Shown here piece after piece: positions 50,169 to 62,556 of a stretch of DNA of 64,000 nt. Source of the stretch: Sipunculus nudus (lineage: Eukaryota; Annelida; Sipuncula; Golfingiida; Sipunculidae). A program made the translations under genes and the position numbers. The notes under the pieces are model-generated. The model was not told where the DNA came from, searched no databases, and worked only from the letters and a program-made list of their open reading frames with translations. Every line of letters begins with the position of its first letter. Within the stretch, counting starts at the first letter, position 1. The stretch spans positions 25,510,401 to 25,574,400 of the forward strand of contig CM049317.1 in NCBI GenBank assembly GCA_026874595.1, given 5' to 3'.

Positions 50169-50345
50169 AGATTTTAGACCGTGGTACGACAGAGATTCTT
50201 GTATTCCCACACGTTACTCAAGGATTAAAAGCTGTGACGTCTTGCTCACAGTCCTGGCTATTTTCCCAACCAAATATAAGCCATAAAAGTCTCCTTAAAG
50301 ATATTTTCTCTCAATTCAATATATCATCAGCCTGGGTAGCATGTG
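50169..50345 (+). CDS. Ig–C-type-lectin receptor, lectin domain 1, first half
   Basis: 177 bp, phase 1 at both ends. The acceptor is TTCTTTCAG|AG and the donor ATGTG|GTAAGT. It continues the frame from the second Ig exon through a Glu codon at the junction. The 58 full codons (residues 230-287) show the N-terminal half of a C-type-lectin-like fold: GLKAVTSCSQSWLF matches the usual A...C...G.L helix, and ISSAWVACG the following strand with its Trp. It is short and diverged: the WIGL motif is replaced by WVAC. The assignment rests on this pattern and on the matching second half 411 bp downstream. Confidence 0.75.
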
Positions 50346-50756
50346 GTAAGTACTAGGACTAAGAAACGCCAACATCTGTGTGTATTAATTGTCACAGCTA
50401 TTTGAACGGTCCATGTAAAATTGGACATTTTATTGAATAGTTTAGGGTATAATAGTTAAAGTGTCAGCCCACGTGTAACATTTCCTAAATTAAACTGACC
50501 GCTAATATTTTTTCATTGTACTACATGCACATTAAGGGTGAGATTATTTATCACTATACGTCTAATTACATTCATTATATCCTTGGATTATATGGAACAT
50601 AACCAGAAAGTTTCGGAATCAACCCTACGTTATCATTGTTTTCCTGACTGCAAAAATCCTTATTAGTTTTTCCTGTGTTATCTTTCATTATCATTTGACT
50701 ATTTTCCTTTTGATTTTTGCACACATGACAGTGACATATTATTCGAATATTTCCAG

Positions 50757-50876
50757 GGGATAATGCTGATACCTCAGGAGTAGTTTGTTGCGTGGTAAAA
50801 CAGAAACAGGAAACTATTCAGTTCCACAGGTGCTCTTGCAAAGAAACGGCACATGTAGTGTGTATTGGATCTCCAG
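50757..50876 (+). CDS. Ig–C-type-lectin receptor, lectin domain 1, second half
   Basis: 120 bp, phase 1 at both ends. The acceptor is TATTTCCAG|GG and the donor CTCCAG|GTGTGT. Residues 289-327 of the model contain SGVVCCVV, HRCSC and AHVVCIG, the C...C...VC end of a C-type-lectin-like domain. The usual calcium- and sugar-binding motifs (EPN/QPD and WND) are absent, so carbohydrate binding of the classic kind is unlikely. With the preceding exon the domain is about 99 residues, shorter than the usual 110-130. The exon is too short to appear as a long open frame. Confidence 0.7.
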
Positions 50877-51113
50877 GTGTGTAAGCATATTACGTTTGAT
50901 TAAAAATAGCAGTTTTCTTTCTTCGTATATCCGAATTATCCAAAAGGTATATAAAACCAGATGTGAAATAAGTAAATATGACGATGACCACTTGATCACT
51001 TGACCACTTGTGTAACGATTAATGGCAATCGAATTCGTTTATTTTACCTTCTTGTAGCCTAGCAGTCTTAAAATGTTTTAAATTAATACAAATCAGAAAT
51101 ATATTGCTTGTAG

Positions 51114-51287
51114 TGAGAAGCAGAGGATCTTATCTCTTGCCGGCTAAACGCCCGTTCCATAAGGCAGTGGGGATGTGTGCAGCACTGGGGCCTTACTATA
51201 GTATTCTTTCTGCGTGGTTATATGATCGACTCAATACTTCTTCATTGCAAAACGGATGGTCAGCTTGGGTCCTTGATTATGAAAAAA
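51114..51287 (+). CDS. Ig–C-type-lectin receptor, lectin domain 2, first half
   Basis: 174 bp, phase 1 at both ends. The acceptor is TTGCTTGTAG|TG and the donor GAAAAAA|GTAAGTTT. Residues 329-385 contain FHKAVGMCAALGPYYSILSA and NGWSAWVLDYE. The F..A...C...G..L...S pattern followed by SAWV is the clearest C-type-lectin signature in the gene. Its exon structure, one domain split into two phase-1 exons, repeats that of lectin domain 1, which suggests an old tandem duplication. The intron before it is only 237 bp. Confidence 0.8.
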
Positions 51288-51775
51288 GTAAGTTTATTTT
51301 TTATCAAAATCATAAAGCCTGTGAAAAATCCGTAACCCTTCAAACTCTTCCATCATTTCCAAAGGATGCACACATATAAAGAAGGGGTACACAGATGTAG
51401 GTAGAACTACATGTTCAAAGGACAAGAAATGAGTACGAGAAAACTCATAATTTTTCAATTATTCAGCGTATGGCCTATACATACATATCGCGGAGGTTTT
51501 GTATAAAAAAGAAGAATCATTTTATCTTATTTATTTAAGAAAAAAACATAAATTACTCTGGGACCACATACCTCATCCCTAATCCATGTTCACCATATCT
51601 TGTATGTGAAAAGGGTCTTGATCAATGTTTGGGATGCGATACTTAAGAGCAGAAATATGTGAAAGTGTAAAGTGAGATATGCATAACATTCTGTATCTTA
51701 CTATTTCCTACAATAAAACATCAATTACCTTTTGTCATATAACACATATACACGTTGTACAAAGTGTACGAATAG

Positions 51776-51955
51776 CCTGTATATGTCAATATGACGACAG
51801 TGAAGTCTTCAATTCGAATTTATTCGAATCAGGGGGATCTGATGAAACACCAGACCTAAGAAGCTGGTGTAAGATTGTGGTGTGGAATGACGGGAAATTC
51901 AACGAAGAGAGAGCACGCTGTTCTGAACTACATCACGTTGTGTGTTACTATTTTT
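51776..51955 (+). CDS. Ig–C-type-lectin receptor, lectin domain 2, second half
   Basis: 180 bp, phase 1 at both ends. The donor TTTTT|GTAAGA is good. The acceptor ACGAATAG|CC lacks a pyrimidine tract and was chosen because it is the one that keeps phase 1. An alternative AG at 51764-51765 breaks the phase. Residues 387-445 contain RSWCKIVVWNDGKFNEERAR followed by CSELHHVVC. This matches the C......GKWND..C...VC end of a C-type-lectin domain, with FNE where WND is usual. A DETPD sequence sits in the long-loop region. Limited calcium binding cannot be excluded from sequence alone. Confidence 0.78.
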
Positions 51956-53256
51956 GTAAGAACAATTTATAAAATTTCTATATAGAAAATTTGTTAACCG
52001 TTCTTCATAGGCTCAATTCGTTAAAAATACCAATATATAGCTCGCAAGATTATCATTACCAAACAAATTCGAAAGAACTGGAGTTTATATTGCCTGGTCG
52101 GGAACTAAGGCAAAGCTATGTCTTTTCTTCAATATTTTTTAATTGGTTTTAAATTCTAGTTTCAATAAGAACATGAGATGACTAAACAAACGGCATTCCA
52201 CATTTTGGACAACAACCCAATGCCTTAGAATAAAGAAAATCAAAGAAATTTATTAACAAAAAGGTTTTCTTTGGATTTCCTTATTACTCAGTCTTTTAAT
52301 TACTCATCACACGTAAGATCTGCTACAGATAATTTATTTGACATAATATAGTGTGGGGCACACACATGACAACAGTAGCCATAGAAAGGGGATTCGCACT
52401 CTAATTAGTGTGTACAATTACATATATAACATATAAATTTCTTGCTCGTAACCTTAACTAATATTCCCGGTTTTGTCTGGCGGTATTGTAACAGTAGGAG
52501 GGATGGTCATTAAGGTGCCACTAATATTCATTTTGGGTAACAACTTAGGGTTGCATTTTAAGGTTAATCTATCAAACTACTTTTAATGTCAAATAGTCGG
52601 ATATTAAGAAAAAACAAATCGTCTTTCCTCTATAAATTCAAAAAGTACAGGTTAACAAACATCTTTATAACCCTGCTAAAACTGCAGTATTTTACTCCAC
52701 GGCAGAAGCCTTGATTCTTGATAGAAATCGCTGTTGATAATCATGTGGTCACCTGAATCCACATAACTCAGGCTACAAGCTCTCCTGATCCTCTTAAAGG
52801 GTACTATGTCGGTCGTAATGCTAAATCAACATAAACGCGATTAGGTCCAATAGTAAAATATCATGCTTGCTCGCGTGTGTACATGAACATAACAGCGTGA
52901 CGCTTTAACATAATAGATAAACAAGGATAAAGTTCATGCCTTTATTGTTTCAAGCAGATACTCTTTCTGTTACCTTTACCCCGTGTTGTTACTTTTGGAA
53001 ATTCTAAATGTTGATACGCATTAATTTAACTATTTCGTCTAGTTTTATTTAGAATTATTGGAGGCTTTATGCAGACTGACATTGTAGGATCAGATTATTT
53101 ATCTCATATAATATCTCATTATATTAATAAATATATATTTTACTGTTTGTATTTGTTAGGTTAAAATTTTTTTGCTTATTAATATCAATATCAAATATAT
53201 TAATGTCCCAACCCTTGCAGAATTCCCTCTCTACATTATCTTATGACTCACTAATG

Positions 53257-53292
<36 letters not shown>

Positions 53293-53332
53293 ATCAGTCT
53301 TCATTTAGTTTTGCTCTCCATTTTATTTTCAG
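51956..53332 (+). other. Last intron of the receptor gene (modelled)
   Basis: 1377 bp, AT-rich, with an (AG)n microsatellite close to its 3' end. No additional exon was seen. Confidence 0.6.
53261..53289 (+). repeat. (AG)n microsatellite
   Basis: About 14 AG units, 44 bp upstream of the last exon and just before its pyrimidine tract. Confidence 0.95.
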
Positions 53333-53436
53333 ATGTCCAACCTGATACCGAGAAGCCGAGTGTTTCTGAAATCGTTGCTCTTGTCGCATTCTCAATTATA
53401 ATATGCATTATAGCACTTTTAACGAATTATTGTTAA
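53333..53436 (+). CDS. Ig–C-type-lectin receptor, last exon: membrane anchor
   Basis: Starts after the acceptor ATTTTATTTTCAG|AT, phase 1, and ends at a TAA at 53434-53436. It adds 34 residues: a short polar stem (VQPDTEKPSVSE), a hydrophobic helix (IVALVAFSIIICIIALL) and TNYC at the C-terminus. The protein would therefore be anchored by its C-terminus with the Ig and lectin domains outside. There is essentially no cytoplasmic tail, so it either signals through a partner or the stretch is a GPI-attachment signal. A possible polyadenylation signal lies 142 bases after the stop. Confidence 0.78.
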
Positions 53437-53577
53437 ATATCAATTGCATATGAGAGAAACCCAAGGCAGATCAAAGTAAGTTATTGCGTAACACAAGCGT
53501 TAGTCGGCTGCTGAATCTACTGATACTACTTTACCGAAATAGTTTCTGCAGTTAAACTGTTTACCAAAGAAAGTTTG

Positions 53578-53583
53578 AATAAA
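53578..53583 (+). terminator. Polyadenylation-signal match for the receptor gene
   Basis: A perfect AATAAA downstream of the stop at 53436, at a plausible distance for a short 3' UTR. Confidence 0.5.
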
Positions 53584-56500
53584 GTTGGAAGACCAATAAG
53601 ATTGCATATGAATTTAACAAACATTATTATATGACTAGTATAACTCCAAAAAATAAAATGTACTCTGAAAACCAATAAATATAAATTATATTTTGATAAT
53701 ATTGCAAAAAAAAAAATAAAACACACTACGACATTCTTAATTGAATTAGGTGTAGCATAGGAGGCTTGTATAAATGATTTTGTAGTAAATAATCAACTGC
53801 AGAAGAATATGTCACAAAAGGACAGAATGCATTCTACAGGGAAAAATACATAGCACAAAAGCAGACGTATTACGTGTGCTTACAGTCTTTGTTACATATT
53901 AGTGGTGCGCAATAAACTTCACTTTCGTCGATTTGGGTCCACCTACTGGTTTAAGTTTAAAAAATACATTGGTTGGAACATTTGTTCTTGAATATGAAAC
54001 TCTGTCTCGAAATATATTAATGCAATAGTTCAATGCGTTCCAGCTGAACTAAATATAGGAGATGGGTTAATCACATCGAATGTAAAATGCAGCGATTCAT
54101 CTAAAATTTTCACAAATATTTGAGAAGGCAAAGCCGTGTTTAAGTACGTTATCTTTGCAGAGATATATAATATAGCTGTTTAATTTTTGAACGCTTTATA
54201 ACTGTATATTTGACTATCTGAAAATATGTATATCATAGCACGTAAGATGATAATAAATATGTAATATATATGTTTTGCAAGTCAGTTTACACTATTACTT
54301 TAAAACCGTCACTTTTAAATAACTTAAACAACTTCTTCATTCCCTTGATATCATAAAATTGGGCCATGTTGTGTTACTTAATCACTTTAAATTTTAATTC
54401 AGTTGCATCGTTAAATTTCTTGGTTAGGTTTTGTTAATCTGTGGAAAGTTTATTTTGAAACTGGAATATATTACGGAGTTTTGACATCAACACCATAATG
54501 CTCTTACGTAATACATTTCCGCTTAAAACTGCTCCTTTATATTCTGAATTCTTTATATGCTAAAATTATGATACATTTTAACACAAATTGTGTGTATTTA
54601 CATAAATCTTTATTCGTTGATGGAAGCACAGCATAATATGTAAAGAATGGACATATGAAATGAATGAAATTATACAGAATAAAGTGAAAAACATGATAGT
54701 TTAGTCTATATTTATTACAAAGTCAGTAGATAATTAATCAGCGTTTTAACATCATCGTATTTCAAACATTAAGTATATATTCTATCTCTTCAATTAATCA
54801 AATCTGAAAGTAAATCTATACTTATGTATGTTATTACTAACATCGGTTGGCTCTGTAGGATTTGAATATTTCCTATGTTTCTCTTTACACCATGTTCGCG
54901 TATCTGACTGTCAGAATATCGTATATTGCCTCCAAGATCACCAATTACTGTTTAACGAGCTCCTTTTTCCTTTAATATATCTAAACAGGTAAAATATTCT
55001 TCTATAAAATCTACCTGAACTTCCATAATTCCATTCATTCAAAGAAGTAATTATAAATAAACCAACAACATAGGGGAAGGGAATTTAATCCTTTTGGACA
55101 ATATTTTGAATACAATATTTCAATATACGTACGTTTGACCCTAAGTGTGGCCAATTAGCTGTAGAAGACAATAATGACCAATTAAAAATTTCTCAGTGTG
55201 AATATACCAAGTCCGATGTAAACATACTGCAATAAAATTTCATTAGTGTGTATGGAGGATTCAGGGTTTACACATCGCCGGCAAACAAATAAATGAACCT
55301 GGGTATACGTTGGATCTCAAAGACGCAGATGCATTACATAATTGATGCAACATGGAAGACTTGGATTATTCTCCGGCACTTGAATCATATCCATGCGTCT
55401 ACAGGTCAATGAAATTATTTAAGAATTATCGTATACACATGTATATGATCATTTATACTCATATTCATGGATAATTAAAGAGCTTGACTATAATAGTATC
55501 TGTCTGAGAGGTCGGCGGGGCGTAGGCCTAACACACGTCATCCCCTATGTAGAACACTGCTCAAATATATAACTAGTTTGCAGAAATATACATATTCAAT
55601 TGTATACCTTCGTTCTATAAGACAACTCCTTAATGCGGTCATAAATCTCAGTCCCTTCAAATTCTCCTATATATTATTTTTATCGTAAACTCTGTAAAGC
55701 GGTCAACTCAGTCATCCGGACAACGGACAAGCTTTACCGTCTCTCATGCGTATAAAGTACATATTTCGACACTCTAAATTGAACAGACATCGCAAATTAA
55801 AGTTTTGTTCATGTATCTAAAGAGAGAGGGCGCTCCGAGGTCTATAACCTTGTATGCTCTTTATTGGCAACAGAGACAACCCAAAAATACAGTCAGAACT
55901 GCTGTTTCTTTTTCAATAAGTATGTAGATATTACAATCTGTATTTAATAAGGACTGGCTACTTAACCAGAAAAAAGAGCTTTCAAACTGCTTTTTATTCA
56001 GCAAGAAGCTTCATAAAAAAAATGTTCTTTTTAATCGGAGTCCGCTCCGGAAGCAGTAATAAGTTAGCGACAGAGTGCACTTTGTTAAGGTTAATGGGTG
56101 GTAGGAGTTACTCACATGTTCATAAAACAACTCACAAATGATGTTTGCATCATTTTATGTAAACTATAAGGGCGTTCATATTTGAAGTTTAAATTACCCA
56201 TCCCGACTAATAGCATTTGGCAAAGGAATTTGTCAAAACATGCCATACATATTAGGATTTTTCGTTTGAATATGGAGCCTATATAAGGTGAACTTTTGAA
56301 CACACAATCATTATACTTTTGTATGCTTTGTGATCACAACGACAAGAGTTCAAGTTTCAAATTTGTGGTCTTCATGACTATCCATTAAAATGCCACCAAT
56401 CTGTCCCTATTTTGTAAATTATCAATCTAGTGAAACCATGAGGAGAGGATGAAGCTAGTGCGTCGAGGTGAAACTGCCAAGATTAGTGTACCAGGCTAAG

Positions 56501-56890
56501 CTTTAAAAAATCTTAAGAGTAAAAGGAAGTGCCTATTTTATATTTTTGTGTAATTAAATTTAGCTTACATTTAAGCAAAACAGCAGACACCAGTTATCAA
56601 TGAAGAATTAACGCAATTATCGAAACTCTTCTTAACAGGACAACTCACGGACAAAATATCCTGAGTGTCCGGTTCAGAGGATTTTTCTCTGTGTATATAT
56701 ATATATATGTGTGTGTGTGTGTATGTGGCTTTATTTATTTTTTATTTTATCTTTAGTTTTTCTTGCTTCACAAATTACTTTTGGAACAATCCAACGACTT
56801 CTAAAGAATGCATTTCGCTCTTTTCTTATCGAAAGAAAGGTTCATAAATGTGTTTACTAATACGTTTCATTTGCTCTGCTTCACGTCCCT

Positions 56891-56948
<58 letters not shown>

Positions 56949-57779
56949 TGTGTATGTGTGGATGAGTGAGTGATTGCTAATAGTGATTCATCATATTGAT
57001 CCGTGTCCACCTCCTAACACATGCTACCATGATCTGCTGCTTGTGATTCAACGAGCAATACTTTCAACATCATGATGATGTGATCTGTTATTGCACCCAT
57101 GATATATTCATGTTGGGTTGAGCTGGACTTGGCAATGAAAGGCTAACAAAAGTAGTTCAAAAGTAAACACCATAACAGGATTGATGTGTTCAGATTCTTA
57201 TGCTTATGACTCATGTAACGTACAAATCCTAATGGTTATCGCAGCCACACGAGGAACACGTTATCAGAACAGCAATAATTATACTCAGCCATAGTGATTA
57301 CCGTCATTAGATACAGACTGCGAAGAGCATGGTTTGTCGACTTATAATTACAGACTCCAAGAAAAATCTTATAAACATATCCTGCGAATGGCGTACTACA
57401 AGATAATACTAATCATTGCCAATCATTGCATTACTATATTATTTGCCAATATTTTCATTTTCTTCTTAACTGTAATGGCTAACAAAACAAGAAGATATTT
57501 TTCCAATTTTAAGGGGAACAGAATTCCCCGATGCAAAATGTACAATTCGCTCATTAAATCCAACATGCACACTGATTGGGCTAACCGCTTCCATATTTTT
57601 AATATTTAATTGCAAGCCAATTATATACACATGCAACGTTACATATAGGTTTCGGACTACGTCACAGCGCGGCAGCACTCGCTATCTCATATTTTATCTT
57701 ATATTCGGGTTAGCCAGGCGATTTGTTCACTGCATCTGTTAGTCCTTGTCATAATACCATAGACCCCCCCATTCCCCGT
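53584..57779. other. Intergenic, AT-rich, no supported gene
   Basis: No conserved domain or exon was recognised. It includes a (TA)(TG) stretch near 56693-56724. The 91-codon frame at 57334-57609 lacks an ATG start and recognisable motifs. Confidence 0.45.
56894..56945 (+). repeat. (TA)n microsatellite
   Basis: About 26 TA units. Confidence 0.95.
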
Positions 57780-59850
57780 TTCTCAATGATACACGGCTGT
57801 TCGGCCCCTTGGTCCGTGGTGGATTCGGCCGAAATCGTTAGACCTTGAAACTTCTAACAGTAGAGCCATGGAGGTAATATGAAATTTTCTTGGAAACCCT
57901 TAGCGAGAACCTAATTTTTTTTAGCATATAGAGATTCAGACGGGGTCAAAATTATATTATATAGGCCTAGAATTTTAATTTAAAAGTAATATAAAAAGAC
58001 GGCCTAGTTGTATGTCCTTCAAAAAATAACTAAAGTCACTTTGACCAATATTCTGTGAGCTATAGGAAAAATACATGATTTTAGCAAGTTCTATCGGTAA
58101 GCTAAGCAATATTTAAACATAACTTCAGGGACCTCATGGGCAAATGAATTTAGGCCATGGTCAACAACTGGTCAACAACATAATATTGACACCGTGTGTT
58201 TAAGATTGGTACAAGCTGTATTGGTTGGGGATAGAATCCTCTCTCAACATCCAAAGAGGTCCTTGGCTAGTTCCCTTGGAAAAGATAAACTATATTCTGC
58301 GAGCTACGGTACAATTTTACCTCATGTATTATCCAGAGAGGTCCTTGATTAGTCTGCGCTGGATCCTAAAATGAAGTTTCCGTGACCTATAATCTGTGAG
58401 CTGCGACAAAAAAAAGCATGCTTTAGAACTGTGGTTGTAAGAACAACACAAATCGACCGATAACCTTTTCATTAACACTTCAAGGCGGTATTGGGCAAAT
58501 CTTCTTTAACACTTGATACTAACTCATCATGACCTGTATATGAGCGCACAACCTTATTTGGAGCATACCGAAACTCAGACAAACTGCAGCACTCAACTAT
58601 TGGATCTAGAAACAACTAACTTAATGTAGATGCCATTGTAATGTCTCATGTATGTCTGTGACTTGTATTCTTCAGGGTAGTTAAAAGAACATGAATTTGG
58701 CGTACACACCAAATTAATTTTGATTAAGATCTATTGAGGTGCCTAAATAAGGTCGATATGGCCCGTTTTCTGTAAGCTATGTGACACAAGATTTGAATAC
58801 CCTGTAACTCAGATGAACCCCACTTGTAACAACTGGCCGTAGAAATGTCTAATTCATCAGCTAGTGGGTTAGTAATAAAATCTTCTTTGTAAACCTACAT
58901 AGAAACGCTGTAACCTATTTGCTTTGAACTGAAGTCCAAAGGCATGCTTTTGAGCATTCTGGAAGTCATTCTACCTATTGTTCAAATTTCGTTAACAATT
59001 ATTTTTTCACCAGATCATACCATCTATATAAATAATATGCTAATTCTTTTCTAAAAAAATGTTTACCCGTTTCTGAATTGGCCTACGAAAGTCGGCACAC
59101 GTATCGGCGGTGAGCTCTTACTTTACAAATTTGTTGGGTGATTATTTATCTCCTAGCATTCGTCTTATGCTTTATGTTCAATTCGTGGTGGCAAGTCTAC
59201 TCAAATCCATTTTACCCATATGGCCATTATTGTGCCTCTAAAGCAATTTCAGTCCTTAAAGGGAGGTACAGTTTTTTTTTAATTCAAATACTAAACAAAG
59301 ACCACATCACTACGCTTTCAATGACGTTTCTCAATTGGATAAACACGAGGAGTGGAGAATGGAGAATGTGAAGGTCGTTACAAATATTACATTACTAGAA
59401 ATAAAACTGTAACTATGCCAAAATGTCGCAGGCTGAAGGGTAAGTATCAAACAGAAAGGCTCAGGCAATACAGACATAATAATATTGGAATTCTCTCAAG
59501 TTGCATGTTCACTCGTAATGGTATTTATCTCAGTAACTTACTACAGATAAAATGTACTTTTGGGTTTTATTTTGGCTTGATGCATATTCTTACAGATAAC
59601 TCTTTAGGTTCAATGTACAGAAATTCATGTTCTTAAGTGACAAGCTAGCTTTAATGACATAATACATGTTATACCATGCTGTTATATGGCCTCATAAAAA
59701 AAGTTAAGTACTATCGACCTGCTGTCAAGCTCTTTATAAATATTCTAATGTTATTCTTTCTGAATGTTGAGTTATAAATTTTTAAGTCAAATTATTATGA
59801 TTTGTGCAAAGCAAACGGATGAAATCACTGAAAGCCAGCTGAGCTGAAAA
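57780..59850 (+). mobile_element. Family A-related sequence, strongly degraded
   Basis: It begins in family A interior (AAATCGTTAGACCTTGAAAC, CTTCTAACAG, as at 46710) and continues as ~130-150 bp units with TATTCTGTGAGCTA and GGTCCTTGG phrases. The last trace is CCAGCTGAGCTG near 59838. No clean ends. Open frames inside are not supported. Confidence 0.5.
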
Positions 59851-60867
59851 TACAGGCGTTAATAACGAACTGCTGGAACTGATAAAATTAGGCATGGTTT
59901 ACTGATATTAGATTAAATCAGATGTGAGAAATGATATGGTTGCTGTCATTTGACGTTCTCAAAAATGGAAGAATATATGTCTCCACAGACAAGAACTGAT
60001 GAAATGATTTAAAATAAAAACAGACATCCCAGGTTCAAGAGAGTAGATAAACCCTTAAAGTTGGGTTTTAAAGCTCACATTATATGATGTAACCTTTAAG
60101 TCAAGCATAGAGAAAAAATGAATCAAAACTAGAAAATAGCGGTCGCAGTTTTCAAATAACACGAATCAAAGTCAATTAATGCAAAGCTTGGCAGGATACT
60201 AGATACGGCATGTCTTCATAACGAAATGATCATGTGACTTTAAATTACCACCAGGCTTTATGTTTTTTTTATTTATGTTTGTAAATGTTCAGAAAGTAAT
60301 GGTCGTTTCGTAAACTTTTTAATCGTCACACCACAAGACATGGGAACGACAGACTCTTTTACCTGTCATACCAACTGGCTGAAATTCATACATACATACA
60401 CTCCAACATACAAATAAGACATGGCTTCACAAAACAAATCAATTCATTAAAGATAACATACACTAAGAGAGGCGCCCTATGCATACAAACACTAATGATC
60501 ACAAAAAGTTCAAAAATAATCACAGAAACAAACACCAAGTCCGTGCAGTACACTACACAGAGTAGTCCCTTATTTAAACTTCTCCTGATCTCATGACACA
60601 ATTGTCGGATGTTGCGTGTCACCGTTTGTTCGCGCTGTGTTCACAGTACAATCGGGCCACAATAAGATACACGGAACTCCGACGACAAACAGTCCCTCAT
60701 TTGTGTACAGTAATTACTCTCACGACACAGTAAACGCAGTACTCACTAATTAGCGCACAGACTTACCTATCTGGACTCAGAATAATTGTCTTTCCCAGTT
60801 GATGTCTAATGGAATCATCCAGCTCTAGATAACTAGATATGCTTCCACACAGCGATATCCACAGCGA
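59851..60867. other. No feature recognised
   Basis: AT-rich sequence. The 78-codon minus frame (60386-60622) is hydrophobic and unremarkable. Confidence 0.4.
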
Positions 60868-61119
60868 TTAAAATAATATCTCCACGACCATTAAGTGAAA
60901 TAGCTCAGAACAGATATAATTTCGACAGATTACCAGTCCGTCGGCAAAATGCAATACTCGCTCTGAAGTCCGTACAGAGAAATCACCGTGGCCTTCCCTA
61001 GACATCAACAATCTACGCTTACAGTCATCATCCCTCAGCTGTATAACCTCTTCCAAGCAGACCTGCCCCTGGACTGTAGATAACGTCAGGCTCCACGAAC
61101 TGGAGCGCTGATCGGGCAT
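60868..61119 (-). CDS. Unidentified open frame, possible first exon
   Basis: I do not recognise this protein. On the minus strand an ATG at 61119 opens 83 codons, beginning MPDQRSSSWSLTLSTVQGQV. The first 60 residues are polar and balanced in composition, unlike the A/T-driven frames around it; the rest becomes hydrophobic. A GTAATC after the codons for FADGL could be a donor. The surrounding 60600-61330 is less AT-rich than the neighbourhood. It may be a genuine 5' exon of a gene running left, or part of an unrecognised mobile element. Confidence 0.22.
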   Translation of the reverse strand: MPDQRSSSWSLTLSTVQGQVCLEEVIQLRDDDCKRRLLMSREGHGDFSVRTSERVLHFADGLVICRNYICSELFHLMVVEILF

Positions 61120-62556
61120 TTGTCGAGAATTCTGCCTTAATCACGTCTTATGATAGCTGACGTCACACGTCTTCTTTCCAATCACACTTCCTATTATACC
61201 CACTGCAAATTATTACATGAATCTTAATATGGACACGCCTCCAGAGACAAAACCATAAGTAAACAAAACTAAAAAGCTGAACATCCTTTGAAGTCTTTAA
61301 CAAACAATTACTTAAGAGACCGCATAACAGAGACGGCTGCCACGGAATTAAATTGTACTGAAGTTCTCACGCTAATATCTAAACATTATTCTCTTTACAA
61401 ATGTACAATAAATTATCAAAACTATCATCTGGTTAAACTTCTTGCTAAAACATGCAAGTCATAGACCTCTGTTGACACTTTCAAACCAGTCTATTTAACA
61501 TATACAGGATAATATTCTTGTCATGTTCAGGTGTTTGGTCTTAATGCAACAGTGTGCCATATACTCTCATTATTTTAACTATCTGTATTCAATCGCCTAC
61601 CAGTTTAGATCACTGAGGTTAGGCCAATAGCCCAATGAAATGGTTAAAATATATATAAATATATAAAAAATATATTTATCATAAATAGCTTGTCTACATA
61701 TAATAAATAGTTTGTACCGCAGTTCCTACTAAATCATGTTGATTTTCAGGTTTCACAAAACTCTCTATATATACCAGCCATGCTGATTTATATGTTACTA
61801 AGAATAAACATATACCAGATTATTATTTGGCTTTAATTGTTTGCTGCACAGCCATTTATGAATTGTTCTATTTGTGAATATACTATATAACTAATGTTCT
61901 ACCAAATAAAGGTCAAAAATTAAACCTAAATGTTTAAAAAAAGTACTGGCAAAATATCACAATAGGGGATAGCAAAACAGCAACACTGTTTATAATTAGG
62001 TATATCACATATCACAGCAGTAAGGAACACCAATGAGTGAACGCACACGGCATAATGTGATCGAGTTATACAAATTAATGCCGATACATATAGGATATTG
62101 ATATATTTACGACATGGACTTGGCAATAAATTTATATTAAAAGGATGTTCAAAAATGGACCTACATCGTGAAGAATTAACTTGACAAAGAGTTCGAGCCT
62201 CTGTTTCAGATACATACTTTGGCTGACCAAACATTATAATCCTTCCCACTATGCAGTATACACGGTCGACCTGACAGTGGTGTTGGTTCTTTACAATTAA
62301 TTGGACCTGTATTTACCAAGCCCGCTCGGACTTTGGACTAAATTATGTTTCCTGTGCTTTAAACATCTCAGGTAAACACGCCTAATCAGTGTACTATACA
62401 GTATACTATGCAACTCAATTCTATAACCCGTAACCTAACATCAGCTGTAGATATCTACCCGTTACAATACATAAGCTACGCGTACTGAGCAGGGTCCACA
62501 CATGATAATATGTAATGTTTAATCCATTTAACGGAATACATTTCTGTGCAGTTTTT
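61120..62556. other. No supported gene
   Basis: A 107-codon minus frame (61926-62249) begins MGRIIMFGQPKYVSETEART and is polar for about 40 residues before turning Cys- and Ile-rich. No domain was recognised and no splice context was established. Otherwise AT-rich. Confidence 0.3.

Noticed and set aside
60640-61600. LTR of a retrotransposon
   Set aside because: No matching second LTR, primer-binding site or polymerase motif in the window.
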